Source: a virus. From it: a stretch of DNA of 36,180 nucleotides. Both the position numbers and the translations under genes were made by a program. The stretch covers positions 1 through 36,180 of the IMG/VR virus record IMGVR_UViG_3300015374_000028. One strand, given 5' to 3'. Of the stretch, positions 6,631-15,795 are shown piece by piece (the stretch's first letter is position 1; the number at the start of each line of letters is the position of its first letter). The notes under the pieces are model-generated. The model was not told where the DNA came from, did not search any database, and saw only the letters and a program-made list of their open reading frames with translations.

Positions 6631-8321
6631 ATGCTTAAGACGCAATTTCTGGATGGTACTCTTAATAAAGCTATTCAAGATCATGTTATTTCTAGCCTTC
6701 GCGGACAGTCAGATAACGCAAAGAAACCATCTAAATATGCAAAATACACGCGAAGTCCAGTAAAATTCGGGATGCAAGTTCTAGGGGATATCTATACTCC
6801 AGAGATTCAGCGTTTAATGCTGAGTGTGAGAGATAATCCTGTAACTGTAGCAAAAACAGGGAATGCGGTGGGAAAAGTCATGCCGCTGCTAGGATAGCAA
6901 TATGGGCCTTTACTTGCTTCCAGAGAGTTCAGGTCTACCTAGCGGCGGCTCCTCCCGAAAATAATCTGAGAAATATCTTATGGGGTGAAATTAGTAGTAT
7001 AGTAGAAAAACATCCCGAATTATTTGTTGGCTGCGATATCTCGTTTGCTAGCATGTATATTAGACGTTCTAAGCTTGATTTTATCCAGGGATTAACTATT
7101 CCGCTGGCAGGAACACCTCAACAGCGAGAGGCTAAATTCTCTGGAAAGCATAGAGAACACATTTTCTTTATTATTGATGAGGGTGATGCTGTTCCTGATG
7201 AAGTTTATAGAGGAATAGAATCATGTCTCTCGGGTGGTAGTCTGGCAAGATTATTAGTTTTATTTAATCCAAGACGTGCCAGCGGTCCTGTGTATTTTAT
7301 GGAAAGGGATGAAGTTGCGAACGTTGTCGAGATTAATGCTTTATCTCACCCTAACGTGGTTAGTGGGGACAACATTATCCCTGGTGCTGTTACCCGTGAT
7401 ACAACCGTTCGTAGGATTAATGAATGGACTGTTCCTATTCCATTAGGAGATCAGTTAAATTCCGACAGTTTTAAGGTTCCAGAGTACTTAGAGGGATTTC
7501 AGGCTAAAACATATAAGAAAGATGATTTTTATCCTCCCCTTCCTTCTGGGTATAGGAGAGTGGTAAATCCATCGTTTTCTTATATGGTACTGGCTAAATA
7601 TCCTTCCAGAAGTGAGGAGCAGTTAATCTCACAGGAATGGATTGATAAGGCAGTAAGAAATTATAGGAACTATACTAGAAGAACTGGATTATTCCATGTT
7701 CCAGGTATTAGACCAATTATGGGTGTTGACCTGGCGGAAAGTGAACAGGGCGACCTTACGGTTGCGACGCTTCGGTATAATTATTTTGTGGCTCCGCAAG
7801 TTGTTTGGAATGGTATGGATGCTATCAGGAATGGGAATACAGCAGCAGATATTTACATTCCCGCTCACGCTCGATACGCTAATGTGGATTGTTCTGGTTT
7901 AGGATCGGGAACTGTTGTAACCATGATGGGTCGAGGTTGTAAAGCTAATCGCGTTATGGTTCAGTCTGCTGTTAATGAAAAATATCTGACTCAAGAGATG
8001 AAAGATTTAGGGCGGTTTAATAAACTACGCGATCAGATGATGTGGATGATGAGAGAATGGTTAAGGACAGATGAGCACGCTGCAATTCCTGATGATAAAG
8101 ATTTGCATGAAGAACTCATCGCTCCTAACTACGGTAAACATCCTGTCACTGGTAAGATTACTATGGAATCTACTGATGATATTAAAGAAAAGATTGGTAG
8201 ATCGCCAGACCGCTTTATGTCGCTCATGATGACTTTTGCACCTGTGGATGGGGCTTTTAGTTCTGAAGTCCATTCATTCGATTATCTGGGTGGGATAAAA
8301 GATGCCCGTTATCCTTTCTGA
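6631..8321 (+). CDS. terL: Terminase large subunit (needs -1 frameshift)
   Basis: DNA-packaging motor ATPase and nuclease. Codons 1-82 are read from 6631 to AAA at 6874-6876. A -1 slip re-reads base 6876, so AGT follows, and reading continues to 8321, giving about 563 residues. The join recreates the terminase P-loop TGNAVGK-S, followed by HAAARIAIW and YLAAAPP. The Walker B acids are in FFIIDEGD (D183, E184), the coupling segment is LVLFNPR, and the nuclease acids are in MGVDLAE (D367) and NVDCSG (D420). Without the slip, an 88-residue product ends at 6897 with the P-loop but no Walker B. The ORF that opens at ATG 7053 is only the rest of this gene. A missing A in the run would also explain the frame break. 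Confidence 0.88.
6870..6949 (+). promoter_or_regulatory. Programmed -1 frameshift signal in terL
   Basis: The heptamer G GGA AAA (6870-6876) is in the correct zero-frame phase. After a five-base spacer, 6882-6893 (GCCGCTGCTAGG) can pair with 6938-6949 (CCTAGCGGCGGC): 12 consecutive pairs, one of them G-U, enclosing a 44-base loop. A smaller hairpin (6887-6899) competes. The zero-frame stop TAG is at 6895. Slippery site, spacer and stem together match the textbook -1 signal. The function is inferred. Confidence 0.72.
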
Positions 8322-9822
8322 GCAGTTTTATAGTTCTGCTCCCTCTGCTTCAATTCATAGTATCATTAATAATGATAGAAATAAGTATGTTAGTGGTTGC
8401 GATCCTTTAAGATTATATAGAAATTACGTAGAAGGAAAGCAGCAGCAAACTCTAACAATAGGGCAGAGAGAGATTCTACGAGAAGTAATCGGTCACGAGT
8501 TTGCAGATAATGTATGTTTGCAAATTATTGCTGAAGCTGCTGACCGATTAAATATGATTAGATGGACTTGTGAAGATAAGAAAGTTCAAGAGTTTCTAGA
8601 TGCTCTATTTATTACCTCCTCTGTTGAAGATTTTGCAGGAGAAATCCACTTCAATATGATTCAGGATGGTAATCATGTAGTAGCTCTAGGATGGGACCAG
8701 GAAGCACAAAGAGTAACTCTACATTCCGAACCGTGGTGGGATGAAAGAGAAGGAGTATTTATAGCTTACGATGACCTTCGACAGCCTAAATATGGTGTGA
8801 AGGAGTGGTATCCAGGCTATGATGAAGATGGTAATCCCAATGATAATTTGAAAAGAAGGAATATATGGTTTAAGGGTCGTCTAGAGAGATATATTTCTCC
8901 GGGTGGCGGGTCTGAATGGATACCATATTCTCTTCCAGAAGATAACGGTCAATGGCCGCTGCCGTGGAAAAAGGCAGATGGCTCTGATATGGCAATTCCA
9001 TATGTTCACTTTATTAATTCTGGAAAAACAGTAAGAGGAGCGTATGGTAGAAGTGATCTAGCTGGCGGAGTTCTAGGATTTCAGGATCAAATTAATGATC
9101 TACAATATGCTATTACAGCCGCTGCTAGAATGACAGCTTATCAAATGTATACCGCAGCAGGAATTGAACCAAAGAAAGATGCTAAAGGGGATGACTTACC
9201 TCCAGAAGTGGGTCCGGGGCGTTTACTTTGGTCCAGTAATCCTGATGCAAAGTTTGGGAGAATTCCTGCTGGTGATCTCAATCCTTTGCTTTCTGCTTAC
9301 GGTACGAAACAAAGACGTGTAGCACAAATGACCAGAACTCCATTTCACGTTATTTCTGGAGGAGACTGGCCTAGTGCCGATGCATTGAGAATTGCAGAAC
9401 GTCCTGCTGTTCAGAAGGCTAATAGGAACGTAAGAAAAGGAAGAGTAAAATGGTCGGAAGTAGCTCATCGAGCTACGGAAATTAGTAATGCTTTTTCTAA
9501 AGATCAAACTCTGGAAGAAGATGTGGTAAAGGCCCCGATTGTATCGGAGTTTGGGCCTACCGAACGAGTAGAATTCGGCGATATGGCTCAGACTATTCAA
9601 CAGCTAGGTGGTTTTATTTCTCGCAGAGAAGGTCTGAGAAAGATGGGATATAGTGAAAGCAGTGTCGAAAAAATCATCGCCGAAAAGATCAAAGAAACTA
9701 CTGAATTCCAATCCGCCCAAATCGCACGAAACCAATCACAGTTTGATAATAGAAATAGATTCGGACAACAAAATGAGCAAGGAACAGGACCCGATCCAGG
9801 AGCTATTAACAAAAACTTGTGA
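8302..9822 (+). CDS. Portal protein
   Basis: 506 residues, overlapping the terminase end by 20 bases. Size, position directly after terL, and the pattern of an N-terminal acidic/helical region (YRNYVEGKQQQTL), a central beta-rich part and the helical segment FQDQINDLQYAITAAARM fit SPP1 gp6-like portal proteins, which form the dodecameric DNA gate. The C-terminus is Gln/Asn-rich (QSQFDNRNRFGQQNEQG), a common flexible portal tail. GGTGGGA precedes the ATG. The assignment rests on context and overall pattern. Confidence 0.8.
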   Translation: MPVILSEQFYSSAPSASIHSIINNDRNKYVSGCDPLRLYRNYVEGKQQQTLTIGQREILREVIGHEFADNVCLQIIAEAADRLNMIRWTCEDKKVQEFLDALFITSSVEDFAGEIHFNMIQDGNHVVALGWDQEAQRVTLHSEPWWDEREGVFIAYDDLRQPKYGVKEWYPGYDEDGNPNDNLKRRNIWFKGRLERYISPGGGSEWIPYSLPEDNGQWPLPWKKADGSDMAIPYVHFINSGKTVRGAYGRSDLAGGVLGFQDQINDLQYAITAAARMTAYQMYTAAGIEPKKDAKGDDLPPEVGPGRLLWSSNPDAKFGRIPAGDLNPLLSAYGTKQRRVAQMTRTPFHVISGGDWPSADALRIAERPAVQKANRNVRKGRVKWSEVAHRATEISNAFSKDQTLEEDVVKAPIVSEFGPTERVEFGDMAQTIQQLGGFISRREGLRKMGYSESSVEKIIAEKIKETTEFQSAQIARNQSQFDNRNRFGQQNEQGTGPDPGAINKNL

Positions 9823-10174
9823 GGATGAGAAGGTAGTATCTCCTCCTGTAAAGGGGAAAGTTAAACTAAAAGATACTAACTTCTCTTCCAGAGATAAACC
9901 GCGCATTGTAAAAGTGAGGATGGTGATAGATGGATTTTTAGGAGTTCTGGATGGAAAAGGAAATATAGTTCAGGAAATTCCTCTTCAACATATTCCTGGC
10001 AAACAGCCGGTAATTATCTCAACGTTAGATGAAGAAGGATTTGGTCGCGCTTTAGCTGAATGCCTTTCCATCCAGAAATACTATCAAACTGAGATAGATA
10101 AAAGCATAGAATTGGAGAAGGTAAATGAGCGCGACTCTTCAGAGAGCAATCACGCGCGTAATGGACGCAGATGA
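9773..10174 (+). CDS. Hypothetical protein after portal
   Basis: 133 residues from ATG 9773; an in-frame start at 9653 would overlap the portal by 170 bases and add a shadow-like basic stretch, so it is rejected. The N-terminal third is charged and disordered-looking, the middle (VKVRMVIDGFLGVLDGKGNIVQEIPL) is beta-rich, and the end is helical. It overlaps portal and the next gene (50 bases). A motif copy at 9885 encodes FSSRD. Not recognised. Confidence 0.6.
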   Translation: MSKEQDPIQELLTKTCEDEKVVSPPVKGKVKLKDTNFSSRDKPRIVKVRMVIDGFLGVLDGKGNIVQEIPLQHIPGKQPVIISTLDEEGFGRALAECLSIQKYYQTEIDKSIELEKVNERDSSESNHARNGRR

Positions 10175-12623
10175 TTGGGATAAAAATAGTTTTTCAGATG
10201 GTGAAGTTCCCACATTCGATGCTGGTTCTGGTAAGTTTATAGGGAGTTCTGGCGGTAGTATTGATACTAGTACTCTGGTTCATAAAGTTGGAGATACTAT
10301 GACAGGGGAGTTAATAACTCCTAAACTAACTCTGCCTGTCACTGCTACTGCTTCTCCTAACTTTGGAACTCTCTCTATTGGTCCTTCTCCTTTCGATGGC
10401 GCTACTCCAGGCTTTTATGCAGGAAACTCCGCTGGAACATATTTTGCTATAAACACCGCTAACAGCTTTGCTGGTGATATCTTTCATATTCAGAAATTCG
10501 GAGAAACTAAATATAAATTTAGTGCCAATGGAATGTTGCAGCTAGGAAAAATAGATACTTCTGATATTGATCTGACTACTTCTGAATTTGCTGCGGGGAT
10601 TTCTAATGGTTATGCTAGTCTAATGTTTGGAAATGAAGATAACTTATCAGAATTTGTTATCTTCAATAATATAATTCCAAAAACAGGTGGTGGTTATTAT
10701 TTAACAAGTGATGCTGTTGCAGCAGCAAATAGCGGAATGTTTATCTATACATATGGAAATACGCTATCATTCCATACTACAGAGGTAACTACTCCGGGTC
10801 AGCTTCTTAATGTTGGGGGCGATTTTAGTTTACCGCTTATAGTTGCGGGAACGTCTTATGGTGGTATTAATGCTGGTGTTTCTGTTTGTAAAGTAAAAGA
10901 TAGCGTCGGTCCTATTCTTACTGTTACTGACTGGGTACTTTCTCCTACTCTATTTTATATAGATTATACTGGTAGAGTAGGTGCTAATAAACAAATAATG
11001 GCTCAACATCTTGGGTCTTCGGTAAATGATAATACTCAGGATGCTATTAGAATCCAGCCTAGTAGTGCATTATCTGCTAATTATAGAGGTCTTACTCAAT
11101 ATCTAAATTCTACTGATACTAGTCCTACTTTTACACTAAATAAAGATGGAAAATTAGAGTGGGGAGTGGGAGGATCGTCTGCGTTAGATACTTCTTTTCA
11201 GAGATCGGCTGCGGGAGCACTTAGAATTAACTCTAAACTAGGAATTGGTGGAAATGCGATTTCTAGTTTAACTGTTCCTATTGCTCCAACGGTAAATGCT
11301 AACTATGGTTTGTTGTCTCTAGGAGCAGGTCCATTTGACGGCTCGACTACTGGATTTTTTGTTGGAGATGCTACAGCGAGTGGTGGAACTCATATAGCAG
11401 TTAATGCTGTTACTGGATTTGCTGGTAATTTTGTTGATTTGCAAGTTGCTGGTGTGAGGAAATTTAGTGTATCTAATGCTGGCGATATTAGTGTTGGTAA
11501 TAATGTTATAGTAGCTTCTGGTGGTAAAATTCAATTTGGAAGTTCAGGTTTTGCTACTCCAGATATTAATATAAGTAGATTAGCAGCTACTCGATTAGGT
11601 ATTGATGCTCAGACTAAATTTACTGCTTTAGGTTCATCAGTAAATGATAGTACGCAAGATACTGTTAGGATTCAGCCTAGTACTACGTTAGCAGCTAACT
11701 ATAGAGGACTTGCAGTCTATCCCACTTCTGCTGCGACAACTCCTACTGTATATACAGATTCCGCGGGTGCTATACAGGTAGTAGCAGCGAGTACTTGGAA
11801 TGGTGTGGCTCCTTATTTGAATCTAACTGGTAGTATGACTAGTGGTTCTAATGCTGGTGCGGCTTGTTTAATTAGAGCAACTCTTGATGCTAGTAATAAT
11901 AATAATGGATACTGCTACGCTATAAATGGAAAAATAAGTGCTGCTCCTAATGCCACAACTCTTTGTGCTGGAGTAATGGGTACAAATTTATTAAATGTTG
12001 GAAGTAAGACTCAAGTAGCGGTTTATGGTTTAACTGGCGCTATTAATAACCCTAGTTCAACTTCTAAATTATATGGTGCTATATTTGGTGCTGGAAGTAA
12101 TAATGCAACTGGAGCACATGTTATTGGTGTATTAGGACATACAAGAAGTGGTGCTACTATTTCTTATGGTGGGTATTTTACCTTTTATGATAGTGGTGTG
12201 CTAGAAGGGACGCTTCCCACTGTGGGTGGTAGTGGTAGTGCTGCTCTAGCTGCTGATAATGCTGCTATTGCTGCTGATATATTTAGAGCACTTGATAATG
12301 GAACTACGGTAGTTAGTATTGCTGATGGTGGGCAAACCAGACTTTCTATGTTAGGATCGGCTTCTGATGATGTAACTCAGGATGCCCTTAGAATTCAACC
12401 ATCTGGTGCTTTATTAACTTACTGGCGCGGTCTTGCTCTATATAATGCTTCTGGTGGAACAGTTCCTAATTACTCCATCGACAAGAATGTAGTAGTATTT
12501 ATGGGTAATAGTCCTGCTGTTCCTGGTGCTAATCCTACTAATGGTGGTTATTTGTATGTGGAAGCGGGTGCTCTTAAATACAGGGGCAGTGGTGGTACAG
12601 TAACTACTATCGCACCTGCGTAA
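10125..12623 (+). CDS. Fibre-like structural protein with internal repeats
   Basis: 832 residues, rich in Gly, Ser, Thr, Ala and Asn with few Cys, as in phage fibres. HKVGDTMTGELITP near residue 53 resembles a common tail-fibre element. A block starting LGS[SA]xxDxTQDxxRIQPS recurs near residues 296, 502 and 743. A second block (N[FY]GxLSxGxxPFDGxTxGF) recurs near 79 and 393. The C-terminus (GGYLYVEAGALKYRGSGGTVTTIAPA) is typical of fibre ends. It lies between portal and scaffold, not among tail genes, so a head fibre or decoration is possible. GAGAAGG precedes the ATG. Confidence 0.7.
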   Translation: MSATLQRAITRVMDADDWDKNSFSDGEVPTFDAGSGKFIGSSGGSIDTSTLVHKVGDTMTGELITPKLTLPVTATASPNFGTLSIGPSPFDGATPGFYAGNSAGTYFAINTANSFAGDIFHIQKFGETKYKFSANGMLQLGKIDTSDIDLTTSEFAAGISNGYASLMFGNEDNLSEFVIFNNIIPKTGGGYYLTSDAVAAANSGMFIYTYGNTLSFHTTEVTTPGQLLNVGGDFSLPLIVAGTSYGGINAGVSVCKVKDSVGPILTVTDWVLSPTLFYIDYTGRVGANKQIMAQHLGSSVNDNTQDAIRIQPSSALSANYRGLTQYLNSTDTSPTFTLNKDGKLEWGVGGSSALDTSFQRSAAGALRINSKLGIGGNAISSLTVPIAPTVNANYGLLSLGAGPFDGSTTGFFVGDATASGGTHIAVNAVTGFAGNFVDLQVAGVRKFSVSNAGDISVGNNVIVASGGKIQFGSSGFATPDINISRLAATRLGIDAQTKFTALGSSVNDSTQDTVRIQPSTTLAANYRGLAVYPTSAATTPTVYTDSAGAIQVVAASTWNGVAPYLNLTGSMTSGSNAGAACLIRATLDASNNNNGYCYAINGKISAAPNATTLCAGVMGTNLLNVGSKTQVAVYGLTGAINNPSSTSKLYGAIFGAGSNNATGAHVIGVLGHTRSGATISYGGYFTFYDSGVLEGTLPTVGGSGSAALAADNAAIAADIFRALDNGTTVVSIADGGQTRLSMLGSASDDVTQDALRIQPSGALLTYWRGLALYNASGGTVPNYSIDKNVVVFMGNSPAVPGANPTNGGYLYVEAGALKYRGSGGTVTTIAPA

Positions 12624-12635
12624 CTAGGAGATGAC

Positions 12636-12998
12636 ATGGCAGATTTTATAGCTAGAATTAAGAGGACAGTAGAAGTAGAAGAAGAAGTTCCTTTGTTGAT
12701 ATGGCAATGGACTATAGAAAGAGGTGACAGCACTACTCCTTCAGAGATTAATATTCTGTTACGGCCTGTAGATGAAGAAGGTAAATGGATAGAAGAGGCA
12801 CAGGTTTTAAGAGCAAATCTAAAAGATGATATTAGTAATGAAGACCCAATGCTACAGAGACTCGTAACTACACTTATAGATTCTGTTATTCTAGACTCGA
12901 TAATTCCTGAGACTCCTTTTACTAAACAATTTGGAATTGCAGGCCAACCTATACGTGATGGAGGACAGGTTATTTTGAGGGCTATGGGTCAACTATAG
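12636..12998 (+). CDS. Hypothetical protein
   Basis: 120 residues, acidic, with a beta-rich N-terminal half (LLIWQWTIERGD) and a helical region after residue 65. AGGAG lies upstream. It sits between the fibre-like gene and the beta-helix gene, so it may be an accessory or chaperone of those surface proteins; that is inferred from position only. Confidence 0.6.
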   Translation: MADFIARIKRTVEVEEEVPLLIWQWTIERGDSTTPSEINILLRPVDEEGKWIEEAQVLRANLKDDISNEDPMLQRLVTTLIDSVILDSIIPETPFTKQFGIAGQPIRDGGQVILRAMGQL

Positions 12999-13011
12999 AG
13001 GTATAGATGGT

Positions 13012-13737
13012 ATGTCTAAAATTATAGCTGTTATCGGGCATCAAACTAGACCAATTATGGTCAAGGGGCAAAGAGATGTAATTATTCGTTTTGCTACTGG
13101 CGCTTCGTTGGATGTTCCTGGGCAGAATCACGCTATTCATATCGAGCGGTCTAATAAAATAAGGGTGGAGGGCAGTTCTAGTAATACTATTAGATCGTTC
13201 ATCGGTATATGGATTGGGAATACAAATGGGGATTGGGAAGATATTGTAGTAGATGGAGTGAGTGTTATAGGGTGTAGACAGCAGGGAATTCTGGGCGTAA
13301 ATGCTCAGGGCGTCTTGTTGAATAATGTTACTGTTAAAAATGTGGCAGTTCAACATGCTGTCTACTTTGGTAATATTAATCGAGGTATCACAAAGAAAAT
13401 CAGACTTAAGAGGTGTCACTTATCTCATACTGCTCTGGCATGCCTTCAATTTAATGCTGAAAGTGCGGCAGATAAATGTGGTCCCTGTGAGGTAATAGAT
13501 ACGATTGTGGAGAATGATTTTGCGCTAAATCTTCTCTCTACTAATCCAATTTCTTTCCAGAGGTGTACAATTAACGGCGCTACTCATGCTGACCATACAT
13601 TTGCTCGTAATTGGCCTACTAGAGCAGTGTATGATAGTGCTACTAAATTTAGTAGAAAACCAATGGTAATGAGTGGTAGTTCAGTTAGTCCTGTCGGTAG
13701 ATCTATAGAACATGACACAACTACAACGGAAGAGTAA
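13012..13737 (+). CDS. Parallel beta-helix (tailspike-like) protein
   Basis: 241 residues. Several short rungs recur with alternating hydrophobics and Asn/Gly turns (HAIHIERSNKIRVEG, IVVDGVSVIGCRQQGILG, VLLNNVTVKNVAVQHAVYFG, KIRLKRCHLSHTALACLQF). This is typical of right-handed beta-helices of the pectate-lyase/tailspike type, which often bind or cut polysaccharides. It is shorter than full tailspikes and no catalytic site can be assigned. Its place in the head module suggests a capsid-surface protein. It has five cysteines, unusual for this genome. Confidence 0.6.
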   Translation: MSKIIAVIGHQTRPIMVKGQRDVIIRFATGASLDVPGQNHAIHIERSNKIRVEGSSSNTIRSFIGIWIGNTNGDWEDIVVDGVSVIGCRQQGILGVNAQGVLLNNVTVKNVAVQHAVYFGNINRGITKKIRLKRCHLSHTALACLQFNAESAADKCGPCEVIDTIVENDFALNLLSTNPISFQRCTINGATHADHTFARNWPTRAVYDSATKFSRKPMVMSGSSVSPVGRSIEHDTTTTEE

Positions 13738-13743
13738 TTATGC

Positions 13744-14580
13744 ATGTCACAAACAAGAACTGTTTCGCTCTCGTTAGGTGCTACATATATAGGGGCTCTA
13801 TCTAGATTAAGAGCACAATTATATGATACTACTGGAGCATTAGTAGGTGGACTTGTTTCTTCAGGATTTGCAGCAATAGGTAGTAATGGAGATTTCGTAT
13901 TTGTTTACGATTATTTAGATGATTTTAGAGGTGCAGTTCAGTTTTTTGATACGAATGATGGACTGCCTATTCCTAATCTTCCTGTTGTAGCTTTTGATCC
14001 TGAAGGAGCCTCTGCTTCTGCGGGTGCGGGTCCTAATCTAGTTAATCTTACTGTTCAAGATGGTGATGGAAATAACTTGAGTGGAGTATCAGTAAGGTTA
14101 GTAATTGGTATATATTCTTACTCTAATATTACTGATATAAATGGAGTAGCCTCATTTGGGTTAGAAAATGGAACTTATACTCTGGTTATGGAAAAATCAG
14201 GGTATGAATATACTCCTACTGAAGAGACAATCTCTGGAGATGAAGATATTACCAGAGTTATGTCGGCTACAGTAGTTCCTTCGAGTAGTAATCCATTAAC
14301 CACCAATGCGACACTTTACACTTACGATAGAACAGGAGCGCTAGAGGGTAATGTAGATATTACGTTCAAACTAATTGCTGGGCCGGGAGAGGCTGGTCAA
14401 TCACACTATTCTAGGCAATTTATCAAGAGTAGTGACTCATTAGGACTCTTAATGGTTACTCTGTTAAGAAGTTCTACATATCAAGCGTGGCGCGGAGATA
14501 ATGAAGATGCAGTTCGCGTTACATTTACAACAGATGCTACTGGATCATACTTACTTCCAGAGATTTTAGGGTGGGAATAA
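13744..14580 (+). CDS. Ig/transthyretin-like surface protein
   Basis: 278 residues, beta-rich. Residues about 98-165 (LTVQDGDGNNLSGVSVRLV ... DINGVASFGLENGTYTLVMEKSGYEY) match the carboxypeptidase-regulatory/transthyretin-like fold seen in phage adhesive domains. A C-terminal part repeats a similar YDRTGALEGNVDITFKL pattern. It ends TAATG with the next gene. A motif copy (14554) lies 26 bases before the next start, read here as LPEI. It is probably a head-surface decoration, by fold and context. Confidence 0.6.
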   Translation: MSQTRTVSLSLGATYIGALSRLRAQLYDTTGALVGGLVSSGFAAIGSNGDFVFVYDYLDDFRGAVQFFDTNDGLPIPNLPVVAFDPEGASASAGAGPNLVNLTVQDGDGNNLSGVSVRLVIGIYSYSNITDINGVASFGLENGTYTLVMEKSGYEYTPTEETISGDEDITRVMSATVVPSSSNPLTTNATLYTYDRTGALEGNVDITFKLIAGPGEAGQSHYSRQFIKSSDSLGLLMVTLLRSSTYQAWRGDNEDAVRVTFTTDATGSYLLPEILGWE

Positions 14581-15158
14581 TGCCAGACGAAGATATTAAA
14601 AATGAACAGCAGGAAGATAAGAAGCCTGAGGAAAAGAAGCCCGAAGGGGAACAGAAGGAAACTAAAGAGAAAGAATCGCCGAAGTATCTCACCAAAGATG
14701 ATTTTCAATCCGCTGTAAGTGAAGCCGTTAAGCTTGCTCTTAAGAATGTTTCTGAGGAGCAGGAAAAGAGTAATAAGGAGAAAGAGGCTCAAGAAAAGAA
14801 TGATTATAAGTCGCTCTATGAAGAGTCTAAGAAAAAGCTAGATGAACTTACTTCCAGAGATGAGGCGGCGGTACGGTACGCTAAAAAGATTAATGATACC
14901 ATTGACGCTCAGGTGAAGGACTGGCCTGTAAGTGTTAAAAAGTCTGATCCTGGTGCAGAAGATGCAGATGCTAGAATGAATTGGTTCGATAGCCATTCTG
15001 AAATGGCTAAAGAGCTAATGAGTAAATCTACTATTACTACGGAGCATGGTTCTTCTAGAGGTGGTAGCGGTAAAGAGAGGAATGTTGCAGACGAGTACAT
15101 GAATAGTAGGTATGGTGCGATTAAGGAAAATCTTGGTCTAATTGGAGGAAAGAAGTAA
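14580..15158 (+). CDS. Scaffold-like protein
   Basis: 192 residues from ATG 14580, which shares a base with the previous stop (TAATG). The N-terminal half is extremely charged (Lys/Glu/Gln) and predicted coiled coil (SEEQEKSNKEKEAQEKNDYKSLYEESKKKLDEL). The C-terminus is compact with Gly/Arg. Such proteins placed just before the capsid genes usually act as internal scaffolds, removed before DNA packaging. No protease domain is fused to it. The motif copy at 14851 encodes LTSRD. Confidence 0.7.
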   Translation: MPDEDIKNEQQEDKKPEEKKPEGEQKETKEKESPKYLTKDDFQSAVSEAVKLALKNVSEEQEKSNKEKEAQEKNDYKSLYEESKKKLDELTSRDEAAVRYAKKINDTIDAQVKDWPVSVKKSDPGAEDADARMNWFDSHSEMAKELMSKSTITTEHGSSRGGSGKERNVADEYMNSRYGAIKENLGLIGGKK

Positions 15159-15793
15159 TGGCTAGAAGTGCTGTTCTTCGATGGGATAATGTTAAAACAG
15201 CGCCGGTATGGCTTAAGGATTTCCTTGAGCTAGATATGATCTCTCACTACCCTGCTATTATTGATCCTAGCCAGTTTACGGATCAAGGGGGTATTCTAGT
15301 TACTACTAGCGCTATCGCAGCAATTGGTGCTACTTCTGTTGCTGTAACTGCTTTGCCTGATGCTATTCCTGCTGGAACATTTCTTTATTTTGGTGCAGCA
15401 GGATCAGGTAAGATTGCTTATGTTACTGCTGCGGCTGCTAAGGGTGCTACTGCTCTTACAGTAGAAGCATTGGTGGTAGCTCTTGCTTCTGGAGATACTG
15501 CTATTCTCTCCAGATATGGAAGGAAATTTCTTCCTTCTGGTACGCTGTTGGGTCGAACTTATACTGAAAGGGATGCAGGAACAGGTTTTGGTCCTGCGGC
15601 AACTTCAGATGATGAGTTTGGCTTGCTTCTATTTGATAAGGAAGATTTGGTTCGATATCCTGATATCGAACTTCTTCGTCCTAATGCTGGAGTAACTGTT
15701 GCGGAGAATTTTCTCCCTGGGTGGTCGGGACTTTCTTCTGGCCTTAAAGCAGTTGTAAGGGCTCGTTGGAATACTATTACCGGAGCTGATTAA
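15158..15793 (+). CDS. Head decoration/stabilisation-like protein
   Basis: 211 residues, with GGAGG seven bases upstream and the ATG overlapping the scaffold stop. The central part is Ala/Gly/Thr-rich and beta-structured (AIGATSVAVTAL, AGTFLYFG, AKGATALTVEAL, SGDTAILS), like small capsid cementing proteins. It ends two bases before the capsid gene. The role is inferred from position and composition. Confidence 0.6.
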   Translation: MARSAVLRWDNVKTAPVWLKDFLELDMISHYPAIIDPSQFTDQGGILVTTSAIAAIGATSVAVTALPDAIPAGTFLYFGAAGSGKIAYVTAAAAKGATALTVEALVVALASGDTAILSRYGRKFLPSGTLLGRTYTERDAGTGFGPAATSDDEFGLLLFDKEDLVRYPDIELLRPNAGVTVAENFLPGWSGLSSGLKAVVRARWNTITGAD

Positions 15794-15795
15794 TA

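Noticed and set aside
6887-6899. Small hairpin TGCTA-GGA-TAGCA as the frameshift stimulator
   Set aside because: Only five base pairs and ten bases from the heptamer. The 12-pair stem starting at 6882 overlaps it and is much stronger.
7053-8321. Separate gene for the second part of the terminase starting at ATG 7053
   Set aside because: The same frame is open and clearly homologous back to 6876, directly after the P-loop. A start at 7053 would lack the P-loop Ser and the following conserved segments.
9653-9772. Longer start for the gene after portal
   Set aside because: It would overlap the portal by 170 bases and add a Lys/Ser-rich shadow sequence. ATG 9773 is preferred.
14571-14579. GTG start three codons upstream of the scaffold ATG
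   Set aside because: ATG 14580 overlaps the previous stop (TAATG), a common coupling arrangement.
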